64,000 nt of DNA from Nannocystis sp. (GCA_016712315.1 JADJRG010000022.1:310001-374000); one strand, 5' to 3'. Counted from the first letter of the stretch, positions 19,814 to 29,084 are shown. The notes: generated by a model not told the origin, from the sequence alone. A program made the numbers and translations.

Positions 19814-20944
19814 ATGCGCCCGCACGACGAGCTCGCCCACCTCCTCCGACCCGCTGGCGGCGGCCTCTTCCTCGTCTCCACCGGCCGCGCCGAGCAGCTC
19901 GCCCTCCAGCGCCGCCTCTACCGCGCCGACGACGACGCCCAGGTCGTGGAGCGCTTCCGCGCCAACCTCCACCGGATCGCCGACGCCCGCGTCATCCTCC
20001 TCGGCGTCCCCTCGGACGTCGGCGCCGGCTTTCGTCGCGGCGCCAACCTCGGCCCCCAAGCGATCCGCAGCGCCTGGCTCGACGCCGATCCGCAGTGGCC
20101 CGATCGCGCCGACCAGCTCGGCGTCGTCGATCTCGGCGACGTCTTCGTCGTCCCGCAGCTCCTCCACGACGACATGCTCAGCGCCCAGCAGCTCGCCGCC
20201 AGCCGCCGCGCCCTCTACCCCGATCTGCCCGCGGACCACGCCGCCGCGCTGCCCGTCTCGCCCCTTTCGATCGCCGAACGCGCCTTCGATCTCATCTTCG
20301 CGATCAACCCCCACGCCCGCCCCCTCTTGCTCGGCGGCGATCACAGCGTCGCCTGGCCCTTAACCGCCGCCCTCGCCCGCGCCCGCGCCGATCGCTGGGG
20401 GATCGTCCAGTTCGACGCGCACACCGATCTACTCAGCGAGCGCCTCGGCGTCCGCTACTGCTTCGCCACCTGGTCGTACCACGCCAACCAACTGCTCGGC
20501 GCCGACGGACGCCTCGTCCAGCTCGGGATCCGCGCCTCACGCTTTGATCGAGGCCATTGGGAGGCGGGCCTCGGCGTCCGCCAGCTCTGGGCGGATCAGT
20601 GCCTCGCCGATCCCAGCGCCTCCCTCGCGCTCCTGCTCGATCACCTCCGCGCCCGCGCCGTCGCCCCCGTCTACCTCAGCAACGACATCGACGGCACCGA
20701 CGCCCGCTACGCCGACGCCACCGGCACCCCCGAACCAGGCGGCCTGGAGCCCGACTTCGTCGTCGAGGTCATCCGCGCCCTCGGCCGTGAGATCGGCCTC
20801 TGCGCGGGTGATCTCGTCGAGCTCGCGCCGCCCCTCGGCAGCACCGAACGTAGCCGCCGCGCCAGCGCCCTGCTCGCCCTCCGCTACACCCGCGAGACCC
20901 TCGCCGCCCTCCTCCGCGTCGCCCCCGCCGCGGTCGTCCCCTGA
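19814..20944 (+). CDS. Arginase/agmatinase-family ureohydrolase
   Basis: Protein of 376 aa from ATG 19814. The binuclear-metal residues of the ureohydrolase family are present: GGDHS (H177), DAHTD (D201, H203, D205) and 'SNDIDGTD' (D291, D293). The family hydrolyses guanidino compounds such as arginine, agmatine, formiminoglutamate or guanidinobutyrate. The N-terminal 70 aa are longer than in the core fold, and the exact substrate is not predictable. It starts 50 bp after the Gly-rich lipoprotein gene, with no obvious functional link. Confidence 0.9.
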   Translation: MRPHDELAHLLRPAGGGLFLVSTGRAEQLALQRRLYRADDDAQVVERFRANLHRIADARVILLGVPSDVGAGFRRGANLGPQAIRSAWLDADPQWPDRADQLGVVDLGDVFVVPQLLHDDMLSAQQLAASRRALYPDLPADHAAALPVSPLSIAERAFDLIFAINPHARPLLLGGDHSVAWPLTAALARARADRWGIVQFDAHTDLLSERLGVRYCFATWSYHANQLLGADGRLVQLGIRASRFDRGHWEAGLGVRQLWADQCLADPSASLALLLDHLRARAVAPVYLSNDIDGTDARYADATGTPEPGGLEPDFVVEVIRALGREIGLCAGDLVELAPPLGSTERSRRASALLALRYTRETLAALLRVAPAAVVP

Positions 20945-21018
20945 GCGCGCGCGACAACACCCGCCCACCGCCGCGGAGCGCTGGTCTATCATCGCCGTCG
21001 TAGCCGCGGCGCCGCGGG

Positions 21019-22740
21019 TTGGTGCGTGTGAACGGAGGTTTTCTACAGATCCGCCGAGGGGACGCCCCGCCGCGCCTCCTCCCCCTCACCGGCGATCGCC
21101 TCGTCGGCGGCCGCTCGCCCGACATCGAGATCGTCTTCGAGAGCGACACCGTCTCACGCAACCACATGGAGCTGGTCAAGGACGAGGCCGGCGACTGGTG
21201 GGTCCGAGATCTCCGCAGCCGCAACGGCACCCTCGTCAACGGCGCCCGGATCACCGCGCACCGCCTCAGCTACGGCGACAAGATCCAGATCGAGGACTAC
21301 GTCCTCACCTACATCAAGTCGCCTCACGAGCCGGTGCCCTCGCGCCTGTCCTCTCCGACAGAGAACATCGGCCGCCTCACCCTGGTCGAGGGCACCATCG
21401 GCCCGGTCCGCTCCCTCCGCGAGCTCGGCGCCCCCAAGATCGACGCCAGCCAGCTCTCCCGCCTGATCGCCCTCAGCGGCCAGCTCCTCGCCACCGAGGA
21501 TCCCGGCGATCGTCTCCGCCTCCTCTGCGAGCTCATGGTCGCCGCCGATCTGCACGGCACCGCCGCGATCGCCCTCCGCGCCGAGCGCCACGGCGAAGCC
21601 GAGCCGGTCCTGCTGCGCCCGCCGGCGCTCCTCAAGGCCAGCGCGGAGGCCCCGCACATCTCGCGCACCGTGCTCCGAGCGATCCTTCAATCGGGCGCCC
21701 CGGTCGTCGCCTCCACCTCCGACGGCGGCAAAGATCTGCTCAAGCTCTCCGTCGTCATCCGCGCGATGTCGGCGATCGCCGTGCCGATCGGCGGCGACGA
21801 TCATCACCTCGACATCCTCTACGTCGCCCTCCCCTCGAACTACGGCACCGCCGAGTGGCTCGCCCTCGTCGCCCTCGCCGGCGAGCTCTTTCGCCAGGCC
21901 GAGAGCACCTGGAGCGCCCGCGAGGCCGCCGAGGCGCAGGCCGTGCTGGAGGAGGAGCTCGGTCGCGCGCGCGACATCCAGACCCGCCTCGTCCCCTCAG
22001 ACTTCAGCGCCGGCTCGATCGAGATCGGCTTCGGCTATGAGGCCTGCAAGTGGGTCGGCGGCGACTACGTCGACGCCCTTCGGCTGCCGAGCGGGCAGGT
22101 CCTGATCGCCGTCATGGACGTCTGCGGCAAGGGCCTCGAGGCCGCCCTCATCGCCGCGGGCCTGCACACCACCGTGCACGTGCTCGTCTACGAGGGCCTC
22201 GGCCTCGCCCCGCTGGTCCGCAGCCTCAACCGCTACCTCTGCGCGACCCTCCCCCCCGGCTCCTTCGTCACCATGTGCGCGATGGTCCTCGATCCGACGA
22301 CCGGCGCGATCGAGCAGGTGAACTGCGGCCACCCCCCGCCGATCGTCATCGATCCGCGCGGCGGCCTCCGCGAGATCGAGACCTTCGAGCACGCCCCCCT
22401 CGGCTTCCTCGACGTCGAAGAGGAGCTCGTCGTCACCCGCGATCGCCTCGCCCGCGATCACCTCCTCGCCCTCTACACCGACGGCCTCTCCGAGCTGCTG
22501 GACGAGCGCGATCAGATGCTCGGCGTCGAGGGCCTCGGCGCCATGCTCACCGCCCTCGTCCGCGGCGGCCGCGCCGACACGGCCACCCGCGCCGCTGGCC
22601 GCCTCCGCGAGCTGCTCGCCGACTACCGCGGCCTCGCCGTGCCCGCCGACGACGCCAGCTTCGTCATCGTCCTCCGCCCCACCCCGCAGGTCGCCCGCAC
22701 CGGCCCGTACCAGGTCTTTAAGCCAGGAGCACCCCGATGA
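21019..22740 (+). CDS. FHA - GAF-like - SpoIIE-type PP2C phosphatase
   Basis: About 573 aa. The start is a TTG at 21019 or a GTG at 21022 or 21028. An FHA domain spans about residues 5-95 ('LVGGRSPDIEIVFESD', 'VSRNHMELV', 'RSRNGTLVNG'), which binds phosphothreonine. A GAF-like region follows (about 145-290), then a coiled segment 'ARDIQTRLVPSDF' and a SpoIIE/PP2C phosphatase domain ('GGDYVDALRL', 'VMDVCGKGLEAAL', 'YTDGLSEL'). The stop overlaps the ATG of the small STAS-like gene (ATGA), marking a phosphatase-antagonist partner-switching pair. It likely dephosphorylates that partner in response to an FHA or GAF input. A TGTC-N6-GACA palindrome lies in its coding sequence at 21347-21360. Confidence 0.9.
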   Translation: MVRVNGGFLQIRRGDAPPRLLPLTGDRLVGGRSPDIEIVFESDTVSRNHMELVKDEAGDWWVRDLRSRNGTLVNGARITAHRLSYGDKIQIEDYVLTYIKSPHEPVPSRLSSPTENIGRLTLVEGTIGPVRSLRELGAPKIDASQLSRLIALSGQLLATEDPGDRLRLLCELMVAADLHGTAAIALRAERHGEAEPVLLRPPALLKASAEAPHISRTVLRAILQSGAPVVASTSDGGKDLLKLSVVIRAMSAIAVPIGGDDHHLDILYVALPSNYGTAEWLALVALAGELFRQAESTWSAREAAEAQAVLEEELGRARDIQTRLVPSDFSAGSIEIGFGYEACKWVGGDYVDALRLPSGQVLIAVMDVCGKGLEAALIAAGLHTTVHVLVYEGLGLAPLVRSLNRYLCATLPPGSFVTMCAMVLDPTTGAIEQVNCGHPPPIVIDPRGGLREIETFEHAPLGFLDVEEELVVTRDRLARDHLLALYTDGLSELLDERDQMLGVEGLGAMLTALVRGGRADTATRAAGRLRELLADYRGLAVPADDASFVIVLRPTPQVARTGPYQVFKPGAPR

Positions 22741-23081
22741 TCGTCGAGGACAAGGACTTCTCCGTCACCTTCGAGCCCAGCGAGCGGCGCGTCCGCTTCG
22801 AGGGCCAGCTCCGCCTCCGCAGCCCGCGCGACTACGCCCCCGTCCTCGAGCTGCTCCGCGCCGCCCACGAGCAGAGCGCCGAGGCCCTCACCCTCGACTT
22901 CCGCGGCCTGGACATGCTCAATTCATCGGGGATCGGCACCTTCGGCCACTTCCTCATCGAGGTCCGCAGCGCCCGCAGGCTCCGCCTCACCGTCCTCGGC
23001 AGCGCCGCCAAGCCCTGGCAGGCGCGCACGCTCTCGACCCTCCGCAAGATCTGGAGCGGCATCGAGCTGATCATCGACTGA
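22737..23081 (+). CDS. Small STAS-like (slr1659/SiaC-type) regulatory phosphoprotein
   Basis: Protein of 114 aa resembling anti-sigma-factor-antagonist-like phosphoproteins. The motif 'LTLDFRGLDMLNSSGIGTF' places a candidate phosphoserine at S63/S64, the STAS-type phosphorylation position. Its ATG overlaps the stop of the FHA-SpoIIE phosphatase, so the phosphatase very probably acts on it. A dedicated kinase or sigma factor is not next door. Two TGTC-N6-GACA hairpins lie directly downstream. Confidence 0.8.
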   Translation: MIVEDKDFSVTFEPSERRVRFEGQLRLRSPRDYAPVLELLRAAHEQSAEALTLDFRGLDMLNSSGIGTFGHFLIEVRSARRLRLTVLGSAAKPWQARTLSTLRKIWSGIELIID

Positions 23082-23088
23082 TCGTGTC

Positions 23089-23163
23089 CTGTCCTCAAAG
23101 ACAGCCATCCGGCGGCATCGAGCAGCTCATCGAAGGAGCGCGCCCCTCTGTCCTCAAGGACAG
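23089..23163. repeat. Pair of CTGTC..GACAG hairpins between convergent genes
   Basis: CTGTCCTCAAAGACAG (23089-23104) and CTGTCCTCAAGGACAG (23148-23163) are near-identical short palindromes 59 bp apart. They sit between the STAS-like gene and the convergent small lipoprotein gene, where they could act as bidirectional hairpins, although no T run follows either. Confidence 0.8.
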
Positions 23164-23167
23164 GCGA

Positions 23168-23515
23168 CTAGCGCTTGGGGCAGCTCTCCCGCATCACCGC
23201 CGCGAGCCGCGGCGTGCACGTCTTCGTCTCTCGCCACTGCTTCTCGATCATCCTCGCCGCGTCGCAGCTCGCCCGCGCCTCCCCGTCCAGCGCCCGCGTC
23301 GCGATCCGCTGCCACGTCGGTGAGATCAGCGCCGCCCGCGGCCAGCGCCGCAGATCTCCGCCGCTGATCTCCGTGCACACCGTCTCCGTGTCGACCACGA
23401 TCCGCCGCGGATCGTCCTCCGGATCGCCCACATAGCCCCCGCCCCGCTTGCAGCCCGCCGACGCGAGCACCAGCAGCGACGTCAACACCAACCATCGATC
23501 TCGCTCGCGACGCAC
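23168..23515 (-). CDS. Small Cys-containing lipoprotein, function unknown
   Basis: Protein of 115 aa. 'WLVLTSLLVLASAGC' is a clear lipoprotein signal with the lipidated Cys near residue 22. The mature part has four more Cys ('ETVCTEI', 'ARASCDAAR', 'TKTCTPR', 'RESCPKR'), enough for two disulfides. I do not recognise a family. It is convergent with the SpoIIE/STAS pair and divergent from the class V aminotransferase gene. Confidence 0.65.
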   Translation of the reverse strand: MRRERDRWLVLTSLLVLASAGCKRGGGYVGDPEDDPRRIVVDTETVCTEISGGDLRRWPRAALISPTWQRIATRALDGEARASCDAARMIEKQWRETKTCTPRLAAVMRESCPKR

Positions 23516-23579
23516 GGCCCCCTCATACCACCGCGCCCAGCCGCTCGCGACCCATCACGCCGGGCGCTACTCTCCCCCC

Positions 23580-24806
23580 GTGCTCGACGCCGAATTTGTG
23601 AGGAGCCACTTCCCCGCGCTCGCCCGCGGCTGCGCCTTCTTCGACAACGCTGGCGGCACCTTCTGCCCCGTCCACGTCCGCGATCGCATCACCGAGCACC
23701 TCAGCGCCAACATGGTCCAGCTCGGCGCCACCCACCCCCTCTCCCGCGAGGCCACCCAGACCTTCCAGGCCGGCCGCGACGCCGCCGCCCGCCTCGTCGG
23801 CGCCGATCCATCGCAGGTGATCCTCGGCCCCTCCACCACCGCCAACCTCATCACCCTCGCCAGCGCCCTCCGCCCCCTCTGGCGCGCGGGAGACGCCGTC
23901 GTCGTCACCGACCTCGATCACGAGTCCAACATCGGCCCCTGGCGCCGCCTCGCCGCCACCGGCATCGAGCTCCGCGAGTGGCGGCTAAACCCCAGCACCC
24001 ACGCCCTCGAGCCCGACGATCTCCGCCCCCTCCTCGACGATCGCGTCCGCCTCGTCGCCTTCACCCACAGCGCCAACGTCGTCGGCGCGATCCACGACGT
24101 CGAGGCGATCACCGACCTGGCCCATCGAGCAGGCGCGCAGGTCTGCGTCGACGGCGTCGCCTACGCCCCCCACCGCCACCTCGACCTGCCCGCCCTCGGC
24201 GTCGACTACTACGCCCTCAGCCTCTACAAGGTCTTCGGCCCCCACCTCGCCCTCCTCTACGGCAAACACGAGCACCTCCGCGCCGCCCGGCCCCCCGCCC
24301 ACTTCTTCTACGGAGAGGGCGACCTCCCCCACAAATTCGAGCCAGGCGGCGCCCCCCACGAGCTCGTCGCCGGCCTCCCGGGGATCCTCGACTACCTCGA
24401 CGCCCTCGATCAGCACCACTTCGGCCAGCGCGGCGACGCCGCTGAGGCCCCCCTCGCGCGGATCTTCGGGCTCATCGCCGCCCACGAGTCACGCCTCGCC
24501 GCCCGCCTCCTCGATCTCCTCCACGCCTCCCCCAAGGTCACCGTCCTCGGCCCACCCACCGCCGATCCAGCCCGTCGCCTCCCCCTCATCGCCTTCACCC
24601 TCCGCGGCCGTCACGCCTCCGAGCTGCCGCCTCTCCTCGATCCGCACGGGGTCGCCCTCCGCTGGGGCCACTTCTACGCCCCCCGCGCCGTCGATCGCCT
24701 CGGCCTCACCGAGGTCGGCGGGGTCATCCGCGTCAGCATGGCCCACTACAACGACGACCACGATCTCGACCGCCTGATCGCCGCCCTCACCCCCCACATC
24801 TTCTGA
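23580..24806 (+). CDS. Cysteine desulfurase-like class V aminotransferase
   Basis: Protein of 408 aa from a GTG at 23580. It is a PLP-dependent fold-type-I enzyme: 'FFDNAGGTFCP' at the N-terminus, 'LDHESNIGPWRRLA', the aspartate strand 'VCVDGVAYAPHRHLD', and the Schiff-base lysine in 'YALSLYKVFGPHLALLYG'. This matches the cysteine-desulfurase-like subgroup distinct from IscS/NifS; it is not next to Fe-S assembly genes, so the substrate is uncertain. The final segment 'GGVIRVSMAHYND' is typical of the family. It is divergent from the small lipoprotein gene. Confidence 0.88.
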   Translation: MLDAEFVRSHFPALARGCAFFDNAGGTFCPVHVRDRITEHLSANMVQLGATHPLSREATQTFQAGRDAAARLVGADPSQVILGPSTTANLITLASALRPLWRAGDAVVVTDLDHESNIGPWRRLAATGIELREWRLNPSTHALEPDDLRPLLDDRVRLVAFTHSANVVGAIHDVEAITDLAHRAGAQVCVDGVAYAPHRHLDLPALGVDYYALSLYKVFGPHLALLYGKHEHLRAARPPAHFFYGEGDLPHKFEPGGAPHELVAGLPGILDYLDALDQHHFGQRGDAAEAPLARIFGLIAAHESRLAARLLDLLHASPKVTVLGPPTADPARRLPLIAFTLRGRHASELPPLLDPHGVALRWGHFYAPRAVDRLGLTEVGGVIRVSMAHYNDDHDLDRLIAALTPHIF

Positions 24807-24842
24807 TCCCGGGTCGATCCGCGCTACAACCGCTCCGCCTCG

Positions 24843-25655
24843 ATGCCCAGCGCCGAGCTCACCCACGGCCTCGCCGCCGCCCTCGGCGCCCTCCAAGGCG
24901 TCGCCGAGTTCCTCCCGATCTCCTCCTCCGGCCACCTCAGCCTCGCGGAGGCGTGGCTCGGCGTCGATCCGGCCGCCGTCGGTCACCGCTTCAACGTCGT
25001 CGTCCACGCCGGCACCCTCTTGGCTGTCCTTTGGGTCTACCGCGGCGACCTCTACGACCTGCTCCGCGGCCTGCTCCGCCGCGAGACGCCCGCGCGGCGC
25101 CTCGCCCTCGCCCTCGTCCTCGCCACTCTCCCGCTCGCCCTCGCCCTCGCCCCGCCGCTCGAGCGCGCCCTCCTCCAGGTCGAAGGCAGCCCGCGCCTCA
25201 TCGGCGTCGCCTTACTCATCACCGCCGCGCTCCTCGCCTTCACCCACCACCGCAGCCGCCCTGGCGACGATCCCCACGCGATCCCCACGGCCCGCCAAGC
25301 CGTAGTCATCGGCCTCTTTCAGCTCCTCGCGATCACCCCCGGGATCTCCCGCAGCGGCGCCACCATCGCCGCCGGCCTCGGCCTCGGCCTCGGTCGTCTA
25401 CCCGCCGCCCGCTTCTCCTTCCTCCTCAGCATCCCCGCGATCCTCGGCGCCAGCGCCAAAGAGCTGCTCGATCTCCGCGGCGCCGCCCCGCTCACCGCGG
25501 AGCACAGCGAGGCCCTGCTCATCGGCCTGCTCGCCGCCCTGCTCGTCGGCCTGCTCAGCCTCCGCCTCCTCCTCGGGCTCCTCGTCCGCGTCGGTCTGCT
25601 CCCCTTCGTCCCCTACCTGCTCGCGCTCGCCCTCGCGGCCTTCGTCCTCGGTTGA
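24843..25655 (+). CDS. uppP: Undecaprenyl-diphosphatase UppP
   Basis: Protein of 270 aa, an integral membrane enzyme that recycles undecaprenyl pyrophosphate to the monophosphate carrier of cell-wall precursors. The two conserved blocks are 'LQGVAEFLPISSSGHL' near the N-terminus and 'PGISRSGATIAAGLGLG' in the middle. The length and the alternating hydrophobic helices match the BacA/UppP family. It starts 36 bp after the class V aminotransferase gene and precedes the mannose-1-phosphate guanylyltransferase gene, so a loose envelope-polysaccharide context is possible. Confidence 0.95.
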   Translation: MPSAELTHGLAAALGALQGVAEFLPISSSGHLSLAEAWLGVDPAAVGHRFNVVVHAGTLLAVLWVYRGDLYDLLRGLLRRETPARRLALALVLATLPLALALAPPLERALLQVEGSPRLIGVALLITAALLAFTHHRSRPGDDPHAIPTARQAVVIGLFQLLAITPGISRSGATIAAGLGLGLGRLPAARFSFLLSIPAILGASAKELLDLRGAAPLTAEHSEALLIGLLAALLVGLLSLRLLLGLLVRVGLLPFVPYLLALALAAFVLG

Positions 25656-25706
25656 GCCGCGCCCGCGCCACGTGACCGCATCGACGATCCGAGCTAGCTT
25701 GCCGCC

Positions 25707-26837
25707 GTGTCTGAACCCTTTGTCGTCGTGATGGCCGGAGGCAACGGCGCCCGCCTCTGGCCGGCCTCGACCCCGGATCACCCCAAGCACCTGCTCGGCC
25801 TCGCGCCTGGCGCGGCGTCCTTGCTCGCGACCACCCTCGATCGCGCGCGCGCCTGGGCCGCCAGCCAGCGCACCTTTGTCGTCACCACCGCCGCGCAGCG
25901 CCCCGCGATCCTCGCCCTCACGCCCGAGCTCCCGCCCGAGCACATCATCGCCGAGCCCGCCGGGCGCAACACCGCCCCCTGCCTCCACCACGCGATGCTC
26001 CGCGTGCACGCCGCCCTCCGGGCCGCCGACTGGAGCCCTGCCGCCCTCCGCAGCGCCGTGGTCCTCGCCCTGCCCGCCGATCACCACATCCGCGACCCAC
26101 GCGGCCTCGATCGAGCCCTGCGCGCCGCGATCGCCCACGCCGCCGCCGCCCAGGAGATCGTCACCCTCGGCGTCCAGCCCACCGCCCCTGACACCGGCTA
26201 CGGCTACATCGAGCGCGCCGAACAGCCCCTCCACAGCGGCTCGCCCGCGCTCTTCCACGCCCGCCGCTTCATCGAAAAACCCGACGCCGCCCGCGCCCGC
26301 GAATTCTTCGACAGCGGCCGTTTCCTCTGGAACGCCGGGATCTTCGCCTTCCCCCTGCTCCGCACCCTCGCCGCCATCGACGAGCACGCCCCCGAGCTCG
26401 CCGCCGCCTTCGCCCCGGTCGCCGCCGCCCTCGCGATCGGCGACGACGCCGCCCTCACCGCCGCCCTCACCGCCGCCTACGATCGCGCCCCGGCCCAGCC
26501 GATCGACGTCGCCCTCCTTGAGAAGCTACCTGACCTTCGGGTCATCCCCGTCGAGATCGGCTGGGACGACCTCGGCTCTTGGGCCGCCGTGCACGCGCTC
26601 GCCGAGCGTGATCTTCAAGGCAACGCCGCCCTCGCCCCGCCCGGCGTCACCCTCCAGATCGCCGACAGCCAGGACACCCTCGTCTGGAGCGACGACGCGG
26701 AGATCGCCGTGCTCGGCGTCCGCGGCCTCGCCGTGATCGCCAGCGGCGGCAAGATCCTCGTCTGCCCCCTCGACCGGGCCCAAGAGATCCGCGCGCTCGC
26801 CGCCCACAGCGCCGCCCAGCGCCGCCGCGAGCCCTAG
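25707..26837 (+). CDS. manC: Mannose-1-phosphate guanylyltransferase
   Basis: Protein of 376 aa. The nucleotidyltransferase signature is 'VVVMAGGNGARLWPASTPDHPKHLL', followed by 'EPAGRNTAPC', 'ALPADHHIRD', 'GYGYIERAE', 'FIEKPD', 'WNAGIFAF' and 'VEIGWDDLGSW'. It makes GDP-mannose from mannose 1-phosphate and GTP. The C-terminal isomerase domain of bifunctional ManC/AlgA proteins is missing, so it is the monofunctional form. The gene ends 2 bp before the convergent CoA-transferase gene. Confidence 0.93.
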   Translation: MSEPFVVVMAGGNGARLWPASTPDHPKHLLGLAPGAASLLATTLDRARAWAASQRTFVVTTAAQRPAILALTPELPPEHIIAEPAGRNTAPCLHHAMLRVHAALRAADWSPAALRSAVVLALPADHHIRDPRGLDRALRAAIAHAAAAQEIVTLGVQPTAPDTGYGYIERAEQPLHSGSPALFHARRFIEKPDAARAREFFDSGRFLWNAGIFAFPLLRTLAAIDEHAPELAAAFAPVAAALAIGDDAALTAALTAAYDRAPAQPIDVALLEKLPDLRVIPVEIGWDDLGSWAAVHALAERDLQGNAALAPPGVTLQIADSQDTLVWSDDAEIAVLGVRGLAVIASGGKILVCPLDRAQEIRALAAHSAAQRRREP

Positions 26838-26839
26838 CG

Positions 26840-27547
26840 CTACGGACCCGGCCGGGTCGTCCGAAACTCGATCACGTCCGCGTGGATCGGCGCGTGGATC
26901 ACCCGCTGCACGAAGATCCCCGGCAGGTGCACGTCATCGGGGTCGAGCGCGCCGATCGGCACCAGCTCGTCGACCTCCGCGATCGTCACCTTGCCCGCCA
27001 TCGCCGCCAGCGGGTTGAAGTTCTGCGCCGTCCGATAGAAGCGCAGGTTGCCGAACGCGTCCCCCTTCGCCGCCCGCACGATCGCGAAGTCCGTGCGGAT
27101 CGCCGCCTCGAGCACGCAGCGCACCCCGCCGATCTCGCGCACATCCTTCCCCTCCTCGACCACCGTGCCTGCCCCTGTCGGCGTGTAGAACGCCGCGATC
27201 CCGGCCCCGCCCGCCCGCATCCGCTCCGCCAGCGTCCCTTGCGGGTTCAGCTCCACCGCCACCTCACCCGCCAGCATCTGCTGCTCGAGATCCGGGTTCC
27301 CGCCGACATACGAGCCCACCACCTTCGCCACCTGCCGCTGCTTCAGCAGCACCGCCAGCCCCATCCCTTGGTTCCCGCAGTTATTCGACACGATCGTCAG
27401 CCCCCGCGCCCCGCTCGCCGCGATCGCCGCGATGCACGCCTCCGGGTTCCCGCACAGGCCGAAGCCGCCGACCGCGATCGACGCGCCATCACGGAGATCA
27501 TGGAGCGCCGCGGCGGCGCTGGAGAACAGCTTCGAGGGCATGCTCAT
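26840..27547 (-). CDS. 3-oxoacid/acetate CoA-transferase subunit A (orphan)
   Basis: About 235 aa from ATG 27547 (ATG 27541 two codons later also possible). It has the subunit A pattern 'LRDGASIAVGGFGLCGNPEACI', 'LTIVSNNCGNQGMGLAVLL', 'GSYVGGNPDLEQQML', and 'IAAFYTPTGAGTVVEEGKD'. These enzymes move CoA between acids, and the catalytic Glu lies on subunit B. No subunit B gene is next to it on either side: the downstream neighbour is convergent manC, and upstream is a divergent lipase gene. The partner must be elsewhere, or the gene is a remnant. Confidence 0.88.
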   Translation of the reverse strand: MSMPSKLFSSAAAALHDLRDGASIAVGGFGLCGNPEACIAAIAASGARGLTIVSNNCGNQGMGLAVLLKQRQVAKVVGSYVGGNPDLEQQMLAGEVAVELNPQGTLAERMRAGGAGIAAFYTPTGAGTVVEEGKDVREIGGVRCVLEAAIRTDFAIVRAAKGDAFGNLRFYRTAQNFNPLAAMAGKVTIAEVDELVPIGALDPDDVHLPGIFVQRVIHAPIHADVIEFRTTRPGP

Positions 27548-27596
27548 GCTCCCCCGGTGTACCCTCCTGCGCCGCGACGCGCTAGCATCCGCGATC

Positions 27597-29045
27597 ATGC
27601 GAAACGCCTCATGCGCCCTCGCCTCGGCCCTCTGCGCCGCTGCGCTCCTCGTCACGGGCGGCTGCGGCGACGACAGCGGCGCCACCAGCGGCACCGACTC
27701 CGGCGCATCGACCACCGCGGCCACGACCACCACAACCGCCACAACCGCCACAACCACTACCGCCACAACCGCCGCCGAGACCACCGAGGCCGCCACCGAG
27801 GCCAGCGGCACCGACTCCGACTCCGAGAGCGACACAGGCGGCCCGATCGCCTGCGATCCCCGGCTCGGCCTCCTCAGCGAGCGCGGCCTGCTCCTCCAAG
27901 GCCCCCCCGTCGACGCCCAGCTCCAGCCCTGCGGCGCCGATCGTTGGTACCTCGTCGGCGCCAGCGAGAGCGAGCTACAGCTCACCATCCGCGGCCAAGA
28001 CGCCCCGATCGAGGTCATCCTCGCCTACCCCGATCTGCTCGCCGCCGACGCCTGGAAGGCCCCCCTCACCCCCGTGCTCAGCGTCGCCGCGGGCGAGCAG
28101 CTCGACCACAGCTTCGCCGTCCCGCGCTCGGGCGAATTCGCCCTCTACGTCCGCCCCCAGGCCCCGGATCCACAGAGCGCCCCCGCCTACCAGCTCGAGC
28201 TGTCCTGCCAGCGCGGCTGTGAACGCGAGACCACCCGCTTCCCCCTGCTCTGGGTGCACGGCTGGACCGGCTTTGAGAGCATCGGCCCGCTCAATTACTG
28301 GTACGGCGTCCGCGCGCACGTCGAGCCCTACGGCTACCCCTTCGCCGTCGCCGTCCTCGATCCCTACAACAGCAGCGAGGTGCGCGGCGCCCAGCTCGCC
28401 GAGCAGATCGACGGCTTCTTGCTCGAGTGGCGCGCGCGCAGGCTCGATCTCATCGGCCACAGCCAAGGCGGCATCGACAGCCGCTACGCGATCACCACCC
28501 TCGGCTACGGCGATCGCGTCGACGCCCTGCTCACCATCGCCAGCCCGCACCGAGGCACCTACATCACCGATCTCGCGCTAGGCCTCGCCCCTGGCGCCGT
28601 CGAAGAGGCCCTCGCCTTCCTCCTCAACCTCCTCGGCGCCGTCTCCGCCCAGTCCAAGTCCGACGCCAAGGCCTCGTTCTACAGCCTCAGCGAGCACTAC
28701 ATGCAGGGCGAGTTCAACCCGCAGAACCCCGACGATCCCCGCGTCCACTACACCTCCTATACCGGCCGGAGCTGCGCCGCGATCGACTTCTTAAACCCCG
28801 CGAACGAGTGCGTCGACTACATCGATCCCCTCCTCCTCTGGGCCTACAACATCCTCAAGATCGCCCGCGGCCCCAACGACGGCCTCGTCACCGTCGAGAG
28901 CGCGATCTGGGGCGAGTACCGCGGCGAGATGATCGCCGATCACATCGACGAGGTCGGCCAGATCGCGGGCGTCACCGATCCCAACTTCGACCACCGCGCC
29001 TGGTACCTCGATCGTGTCCGCGAGCTCGCCGCCGACGGCCATTAG
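27597..29045 (+). CDS. Secreted triacylglycerol lipase-like lipoprotein
   Basis: Protein of 482 aa. Signal 'LCAAALLVTGGC', a long Thr/Ala/Asp/Ser linker (about residues 25-80), a beta-rich segment (about 85-215), then an alpha/beta-hydrolase domain. The oxyanion segment is 'LLWVHGWTGFESIG', the nucleophile S289 is in GHSQGG, the acid is D428 in 'GPNDGLVTVESA', and the His is H449 in 'IADHIDEVGQI'. This arrangement matches bacterial family I (Pseudomonas-type) lipases. The beta-rich part may be a PPC-like domain. A prey- or lipid-degrading role at the cell surface is plausible for a myxobacterium. Confidence 0.9.
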   Translation: MRNASCALASALCAAALLVTGGCGDDSGATSGTDSGASTTAATTTTTATTATTTTATTAAETTEAATEASGTDSDSESDTGGPIACDPRLGLLSERGLLLQGPPVDAQLQPCGADRWYLVGASESELQLTIRGQDAPIEVILAYPDLLAADAWKAPLTPVLSVAAGEQLDHSFAVPRSGEFALYVRPQAPDPQSAPAYQLELSCQRGCERETTRFPLLWVHGWTGFESIGPLNYWYGVRAHVEPYGYPFAVAVLDPYNSSEVRGAQLAEQIDGFLLEWRARRLDLIGHSQGGIDSRYAITTLGYGDRVDALLTIASPHRGTYITDLALGLAPGAVEEALAFLLNLLGAVSAQSKSDAKASFYSLSEHYMQGEFNPQNPDDPRVHYTSYTGRSCAAIDFLNPANECVDYIDPLLLWAYNILKIARGPNDGLVTVESAIWGEYRGEMIADHIDEVGQIAGVTDPNFDHRAWYLDRVRELAADGH

Positions 29046-29084
29046 CCAGGCCGCGGCGCCGCTTGCTACGATGCGCCCGCGCCG

